Assembly (NCBI GenBank): GCA_937951395.1
Contig: CALFBV010000167.1
Location: 1-19,518 of the forward strand
Direction: 5' to 3'
From: an uncultured Rubritalea sp.
Lineage (GTDB): Bacteria > Verrucomicrobiota > Verrucomicrobiia > Verrucomicrobiales > Akkermansiaceae
DNA: 19,518 nucleotides
A program made the position numbers and the translations under genes. The stretch's first letter is position 1, and the number at the start of each line of letters is the position of its first letter. A model generated the notes under the pieces. The model had not been told where the DNA came from. It made no database searches and was given only the letters and a program-made list of their open reading frames with translations. Below, piece after piece: positions 16,501 through 19,518 of the stretch.

Positions 16501-16624
16501 AATCATCCGCTTACAGCAAGCTAAGCAAGGCCTCATTAGTGCTGCTCTCGGTGAAGATGGTGATGACGCACCTCTCATGCAGGGGCTCAGTCAGCAGGAG
16601 ATCTCTAGTTTACTCACTCAGTAG
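13586..16624 (+). CDS. SWIM zinc-finger SNF2-family DNA helicase/translocase
   Basis: 1012 residues. The N-terminus has a SWIM-like zinc finger, with ligand candidates C66, C71, C78 and H80 (C-x4-C-x6-C-x-H, looser than the canonical CxC). A long middle region without clear motifs precedes the SNF2 motor (about 555-1005). In the motor: motif I DDMGLGKT (about 573-580), Ia VVCPTSLLGNW, motif II DEAS (about 667; DEAH/DEAQ in most), motif III ALTGTPVEN, motif IV RVLIFSQFTSM, motif V AGGYGLNLTAAD, and motif VI ATDRSYRIGQ. Such bacterial Rad54/HepA-like proteins are ATP-driven dsDNA translocases, of unclear cellular role. It is cytosolic. It carries two exact copies of the 14-mer in different reading frames and overlaps the thioesterase gene tail-to-tail by 15 nt. 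Confidence 0.93.
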   Translation: MKITEKWIAKAAGWKANKEGRDLFKQGAVMDSTRKGNIITGTLRSGAKPTRVTVKIHSETDVDTVCPRMQCRRIGEICGHAVALMLHAISESPAPAQSQPEKKLTSIKSKNVCVPLKIDLPPTFPDSLNGGKGGISVKLSIVDDAIISENDQTLTDWLVDVSGKTAPPILGLRGAQALEFLGKLAEHQRVFLDGTNISIHTDGSRIPMTLVRDDDRINISLVPSSLNIWHADEKLYLWDAQQGFLVIYDVYTLWKPRYWQRLADGNPVSLPLTEFLNSLDAQNGLVIWDDDSALSEIPISIAEPSFTLVLDGSTQLLTAQLQAQYSPADTHLIGLHDGCDIKFPIIDPEKENHFLTRNREAEDLAAGMLMQAGFQIIDPRGSWQMASEDAIIEFLTAQLPRLENDWTIKTTNKLNSLKNNIVRITPSFDFKGEPAQNSVQDWLAFDVNFNTDGGKEIPREVIQRMLASGKRSGTSKNGKRVIISNFDADTVETVLRDTNPKQENGLYYAPKMQASYLRRLQQHYSNKTPSKPDLEVIKNLPLAIQETLRPYQEEGIAWLHDRTINDGAALLADDMGLGKTLQTLSLIHLLKSSDAPSIVVCPTSLLGNWQAECKKFFPKLNTLILHGPKRKDYFSVAHSADIVITSYALIARDLEFYVSQKINTLVIDEASLIRNPDTQAAKALRKLTADHRIALTGTPVENAIRDLWSLFHFLLPGYLGTRRDFQQHYQQPLSNSAVDPAIMKRLQMRVEPFMLRRTKAKVAKDLPPKILQTIYCEPSVSQQKTYAQLLRQGAQKVDSMSDENAGAARIQILTVLLRLRQAATDLRLLDSEMDISMDEASGKLVRLLELLNEAKEGNHRVLIFSQFTSMLSLIKTALTESNISYAYLDGSTKDRAKEVEKFQSPTGPDTFLISLKAGGYGLNLTAADTVIHFDPWWNPAVEAQATDRSYRIGQTKPTTVYKLVTTGTVEEKIIRLQQAKQGLISAALGEDGDDAPLMQGLSQQEISSLLTQ
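13891..13904 (+). repeat. 14-mer motif copy F (exact), inside SNF2 gene
   Basis: AAAACTTACCTCTA read as part of K-K-L-T-S-I, in the frame A|AAA|CTT|ACC|TCT|A. Confidence 0.85.
15198..15211 (+). repeat. 14-mer motif copy G (exact), inside SNF2 gene in another frame
   Basis: The same 14 bases as the copy at 13891, but read in a shifted frame as K-N-L-P-L. This shows that the DNA word, not the peptide, is kept. Confidence 0.85.
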
Positions 16625-16993
16625 TTTCTGCCATTCAGCGGGAATTTCACAGGGATTCCCTGTGGCATCTACGTGAGCGGTGATGAGCTCCCCCTTAGCA
16701 GAAAGCTTATCATTCACGGAGATTTCAAATCCCCAGTGAAGCGATTTCGATGAGAGCTTAGCAAGTGTGAGCTGGATGGAAATCTGATCTTCAAATCTAA
16801 GTGGACGGAGATAGTCGCACCCCACATGGACTTTTGGGAAGCCACCAGAGCTAGAAATGGGAGAAATACCTAGCTCTTTCAAAAATGCATGCTCAGCTAA
16901 CTCAGCATAAGCTAAGATGCGGGTGTAATGCACCACGCCAGCCATATCTGTGTCTTGGAAAGGAATACTATGTTTGTAGAGGTAAGTTTTCAT
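16610..16993 (-). CDS. YbgC/FadM-like hotdog-fold acyl-CoA thioesterase
   Basis: 127 residues from the ATG at 16993. Hotdog-fold 4HBT thioesterase: FQDTDMAGVVHYTRILAYAELAEHAFL contains catalytic D16 (second Asp of DTD), with the long hotdog helix following. A GCDYLRPLRFEDQISIQL strand and a KGELITAHVD strand complete the fold. Hydrolyses acyl-CoA thioesters in the cytosol; the substrate (short-chain, long-chain or DHNA-CoA) cannot be told from sequence. No tol-pal genes are adjacent, unlike ybgC in enterics. The 3' end overlaps the SNF2 gene by 15 nt on opposite strands. Codons 2-6 coincide with an exact 14-mer motif. No ribosome binding site is visible. Confidence 0.88.
   Translation of the reverse strand: MKTYLYKHSIPFQDTDMAGVVHYTRILAYAELAEHAFLKELGISPISSSGGFPKVHVGCDYLRPLRFEDQISIQLTLAKLSSKSLHWGFEISVNDKLSAKGELITAHVDATGNPCEIPAEWQKLLSE
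16977..16990 (-). repeat. 14-mer motif copy H (exact), at a start codon
   Basis: The minus strand reads AAAACTTACCTCTA right after the ATG of the thioesterase gene, in the third reading frame (K-T-Y-L-Y). Confidence 0.85.
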
Positions 16994-17420
16994 ACTCAGA
17001 AAAGGTGAAAATTAACAAAAAAATACCGCCATGCCGTCCATAGAACTGAGAGCCACTAATCCGAAAGCTCAGTAAGTGGGAGCGCCTTTCAGCACGCTGT
17101 CTTCCTAAAAAGGCATGACATTGCACCTCTGGGTAATGCTCCCGTAATAATATCATCGGTCTGGGCTTGTTCTATATGTGGACGAACATAGCAGTGAAAT
17201 CAATTTAGAGAAGGAGCGAATAGTTTGCAATAGTAAAATGATTTTGCTTCCAGTAAACATTTAGCTAGAGAGAACTCTACAAACCTCTAAAAGCTAGCCT
17301 GACTTCGGCTTTAGCAGATGAGTAGGTAACGATTTTTTCTTTGGAAAATAATCCTTCACTACTTGCGACAACTAGAAGAGTGGGCACTGGCTACACCTGC
17401 TCCCTCCTTGAAATATACTC
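16994..17420. other. Intergenic region upstream of thioesterase gene
   Basis: About 427 nt without a convincing gene. The first 160 nt (to about 17160) are GC-richer and give an open but unsupported minus-strand frame. The rest is AT-rich. It should contain the thioesterase promoter, but I cannot assign -35/-10 boxes with confidence. ACCTCTA at 17284-17290 is at most a very weak trace of the repeated motif. Confidence 0.4.
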
Positions 17421-17462
17421 TCAAATAAAATAGCCCCGCTTGATAAGAATCAAGGCGGGACT
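17421..17462 (-). terminator. Intrinsic terminator of the TPR operon
   Basis: On the minus strand, CCCGC(C)TTGAT pairs with ATCAAGCGGG around a TCTT loop, with one bulged C, extended by AGT/GCT. It is followed by TATTTTATTTG. It sits 31 nt after the stop codon of the downstream TPR gene. Confidence 0.85.
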
Positions 17463-17493
17463 AGACGTAAATTGGAGTTCTTGCCTGAGAAGT

Positions 17494-18570
17494 TTACTTC
17501 TTAGATTTTTGCTTCTTTTGAGGTACCGCCTTCTCTTTAGGTATCGTCTTCTCTTTAGATACCGCCTTTTTCTCTGGAGATGCTTTTTCTTTTGTAGCAG
17601 GAGCTGTATCCGCGTCCGCTCTTTTAGCTAGCTGCTTAAGCATTTCTTCAGAGGTAAACTCCTTAAAATTTTTATACTTAGCAGGTAGCTCTACGCCAGA
17701 TCCTAGACCCGCTTTGTCATAGAGACGCGCTAGTGCATTTGCTTCTGCTAGCTTAACATAGCCTGCGCTGGATTTATCTTCTTCTGGAGTTCCCCAGAGG
17801 TCCATGGCGATCTTTACTTCCTTATCTGCTTCGAAGATACGAAGTGAATTTAGAGCGGCATCACGAACAATAGACTCTGATCTTGTGAAGTCAGCTGTCA
17901 TAGCATTCGCATAGGCATTAAGAGCATCATTATCTCTCTCGAGACCTTCTAGTGCTAGTCCGTAACAGAATGCAACTTGTGCGCGCTGCCCTAGAGTGAG
18001 TTCCTTCTCGCTAAAGTCCTTGCACATGTTGTTTAGACGACTCCAGTCCTTCTTATATACTGCATCATACATTCTGTAAAGTTCAGTCTGCTGCTGGTGC
18101 GCTGGACGCGTGAGCTTATCTGGAGCATAGAGCTCTAGCTTTTTCGCAAGTGTCTCGTAATCCTTGAGATTACGATAGCACTCCATTTCATAATACTGGC
18201 TGAGCTCAAAGTAGTTATCATCCAAGTACTTGTAGTTTGTGTAGCGCGTTTGTAGCGCGATGAACGCATCCTTCGCTTCCTGGTATTTACGCTCCTCGAA
18301 TAGGTCCTTAGCTGCGGAAAAATCCTTAGGATCAAAAAGCCAGATCCCTGAGAAGGAATCGATTGGAGCTTTGGTCGTCTTCACTGATTTCACATTAGAC
18401 TTGTAGAAGATATTTCCAGCTTTGTTAGATCCCGTTACTAAGACCCTCTCATAAGTACCGTCTGCTTTAATAAGATAGGACGAGACCATCGGTGCTGCTT
18501 CCTGTGCATTTAGCATAGTGCTGAGCGCTAGGGCTGTGAATGTCCTCGTGATTAATTTTATAATTTTCAT
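17494..18570 (-). CDS. Secreted TPR-repeat protein with Lys-rich tail
   Basis: 358 residues. Signal peptide MKIIKLITRTFTALALSTMLNA, with cleavage likely before QEAAP. A short beta-like region follows (YLIKADGTYERVLVTGSNKAGNIFYKSNV), then helical-hairpin tetratricopeptide repeats (about 80-300; for example AKDLFEERKYQEAKDAFIALQTRY and GLALEGLERDNDALNAYANAM). The tail (about 320-358) is a low-complexity run of Lys/Glu/Pro/Ala units (KEKASPEKKAVSKEKTIPKEKAVP) ending in KKQKSKK, and is highly basic. Likely a periplasmic scaffold or adaptor protein. The upstream gene ends 36 nt before its start and is also TPR-like, so both probably belong to one operon and complex. The biochemical role is unknown. 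Confidence 0.82.
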   Translation of the reverse strand: MKIIKLITRTFTALALSTMLNAQEAAPMVSSYLIKADGTYERVLVTGSNKAGNIFYKSNVKSVKTTKAPIDSFSGIWLFDPKDFSAAKDLFEERKYQEAKDAFIALQTRYTNYKYLDDNYFELSQYYEMECYRNLKDYETLAKKLELYAPDKLTRPAHQQQTELYRMYDAVYKKDWSRLNNMCKDFSEKELTLGQRAQVAFCYGLALEGLERDNDALNAYANAMTADFTRSESIVRDAALNSLRIFEADKEVKIAMDLWGTPEEDKSSAGYVKLAEANALARLYDKAGLGSGVELPAKYKNFKEFTSEEMLKQLAKRADADTAPATKEKASPEKKAVSKEKTIPKEKAVPQKKQKSKK

Positions 18571-18606
18571 GATGATTACTAATTAGTTGTTTGTGTATTC
18601 ACTAGA

Positions 18607-19518
18607 CTATCGTAGCGCTTCTAGCTCTTTCTTTTGTTTCGCGAGCGACTTGATTTCAGTATCGCCCTCCCAACCTTTGACGGTATCTCTAAGATCTTCC
18701 CATGACTTGCGCACATCTCCTGGCATTTTCAGCTTATTCTTTTCATACGTTACAGTAGAGTTTCTAATGAACTGAGCCGCCATGTCATATGCGATCTGCT
18801 TAGGTGCTTTACCATTGACTGCTTTACCATGTGCTCTGGTGAACTCTGCTGCTTTATTTAGCGCTGGAATAGAGATAGCCCAGTCTGACTTAAAGCGCTG
18901 GTAGACACCTGCGTAGGTGGCAAGAGCCTTAGACTTCTGACCATCTTGCTCATAGCCATTTGCTAGGAGTAAGCTGACGCGTGCCTTGTTCTTCGTAGAG
19001 TAACGTTCTGAGTTATAAAGCACTGCTGTTTCGATGACTCCCTGCCAGTTCTCTTGTTTGTTATAAATTTCGATAATGCTGTAGGTCGCTCTCTCCTTCG
19101 TGTCTCTGAGGATGCCTTTAGTAGCAAGTACGTCCTTGAGAGTCTCAAGTGCTTGGTTCTGCTCAGCAGCTTCCTCACTCTTAGCGAGGACGCCTGCTTT
19201 ACCAAACTGCGCCATAGTGCGGAACTGGTTAGCATTTCTACCGAGAACTTCATCATAGTATGGAAGCGCCTTACGCGGATCACCAGTGCGGTCAGCTATA
19301 AAGTCTGCTAGACGCATGAGGATGAAGTCACTGAGTTCAGTCTTCTCGAACTTGCGGTCCATGTCCTTGAACATCGCATCGATCTTCGCTTTGAGTAGAG
19401 CTATCTTTTCATCAGCTCCTGGTTCATCACTTTTCTCTGCTATCTTGATGAGATCTTCATAGACTCCGATGACAGCAATACGGAGGAGAGCTTGCGCTCT
19501 CTTGTCTCCAGCATCCAC
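18607..19518 (-). CDS. TPR-repeat protein, 5' end outside the window
   Basis: The visible 303 residues are the C-terminal part. The frame runs off the window edge, and the GTG at the very edge is not evidence of a start. It is almost entirely amphipathic helical hairpins typical of tetratricopeptide repeats: FILMRLADFIADRTGDPRKALPYYDEVLGRN, ATYSIIEIYNKQENWQGVIETAVLY, VSLLLANGYEQDGQKSKALATYAGVYQRF. The C-terminus is charged (KQKKELEAL). No catalytic motif is seen. It lies 36 nt upstream of a second secreted TPR gene on the same strand. In many Gram-negative bacteria such pairs accompany TolQ/ExbB-type energisers or envelope complexes, but the neighbour that would show this is not in view. Confidence 0.8.
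   Translation of the reverse strand: MDAGDKRAQALLRIAVIGVYEDLIKIAEKSDEPGADEKIALLKAKIDAMFKDMDRKFEKTELSDFILMRLADFIADRTGDPRKALPYYDEVLGRNANQFRTMAQFGKAGVLAKSEEAAEQNQALETLKDVLATKGILRDTKERATYSIIEIYNKQENWQGVIETAVLYNSERYSTKNKARVSLLLANGYEQDGQKSKALATYAGVYQRFKSDWAISIPALNKAAEFTRAHGKAVNGKAPKQIAYDMAAQFIRNSTVTYEKNKLKMPGDVRKSWEDLRDTVKGWEGDTEIKSLAKQKKELEALR

Noticed and set aside
1..19518. Frequent CTAG tetranucleotides, which are rare in many bacteria
   Set aside because: By eye the number seems near or somewhat above the chance expectation for this base composition, and it fits the common use of CTA leucine codons. I did no exact count.

Overview
The window looks like chromosomal DNA of a free-living Gram-negative bacterium of medium GC content, most likely Verrucomicrobiota. 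This is an inference from protein style: a SWIM-SNF2 helicase, paired secreted TPR proteins, lipoproteins, a TraB/GumN-type secreted protein and a decayed HGGGW-type esterase. It is also supported by the near absence of Shine-Dalgarno sequences before the clear start codons. No phage, plasmid, IS or CRISPR structure is visible. Most genes are housekeeping.

Layout. 1-945: a DUF3820-type small protein converging on a YqaB-like HAD phosphatase. 1056-2873: a lipoprotein D-Ala-D-Ala dipeptidase (VanX/DdpX type) followed after 3 nt by a TIGR03862-like flavoprotein. 3109-3220: tRNA-Val(UAC) with its own terminator, minus strand. 3444-4433: phosphofructokinase. 4521-5309: a PspA/IM30 protein with a strong terminator. 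5456-5833: a small secreted Cys/His/Ser-rich protein, converging through a bidirectional terminator on a TraB/GumN-family protein (5936-6829). 6918-7084: a decayed coding remnant. 7166-9266: RecN plus an unknown 146-residue protein 1 nt downstream. 9374-10710: a divergent NodB-type polysaccharide deacetylase and a small lipoprotein. 10765-11340: a multiply frameshifted, truncated esterase pseudogene abutting accC. 11320-13228: accC and accB (acetyl-CoA carboxylase), minus strand. 13586-16624: a SWIM-SNF2 helicase, overlapping tail-to-tail with a YbgC/FadM-like thioesterase. 17421-19518: two secreted or envelope TPR proteins in one minus-strand operon, the upstream one cut by the window edge.

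The most notable signal is not a gene. The 14-mer AAAACTTACCTCTA occurs six times exactly and twice more with one mismatch in 19.5 kb. It appears on both strands, inside unrelated genes in all three forward reading frames and in antisense, and next to two intrinsic terminators. Chance predicts about 0.00015 exact copies. The copies share no long flanks and encode different peptides, so the constraint seems to act on the DNA word itself. The pattern resembles a DNA uptake sequence (as in Haemophilus and Neisseria), which I do not know to be described for this kind of organism. A chromosome-maintenance or recombination motif is the main alternative.
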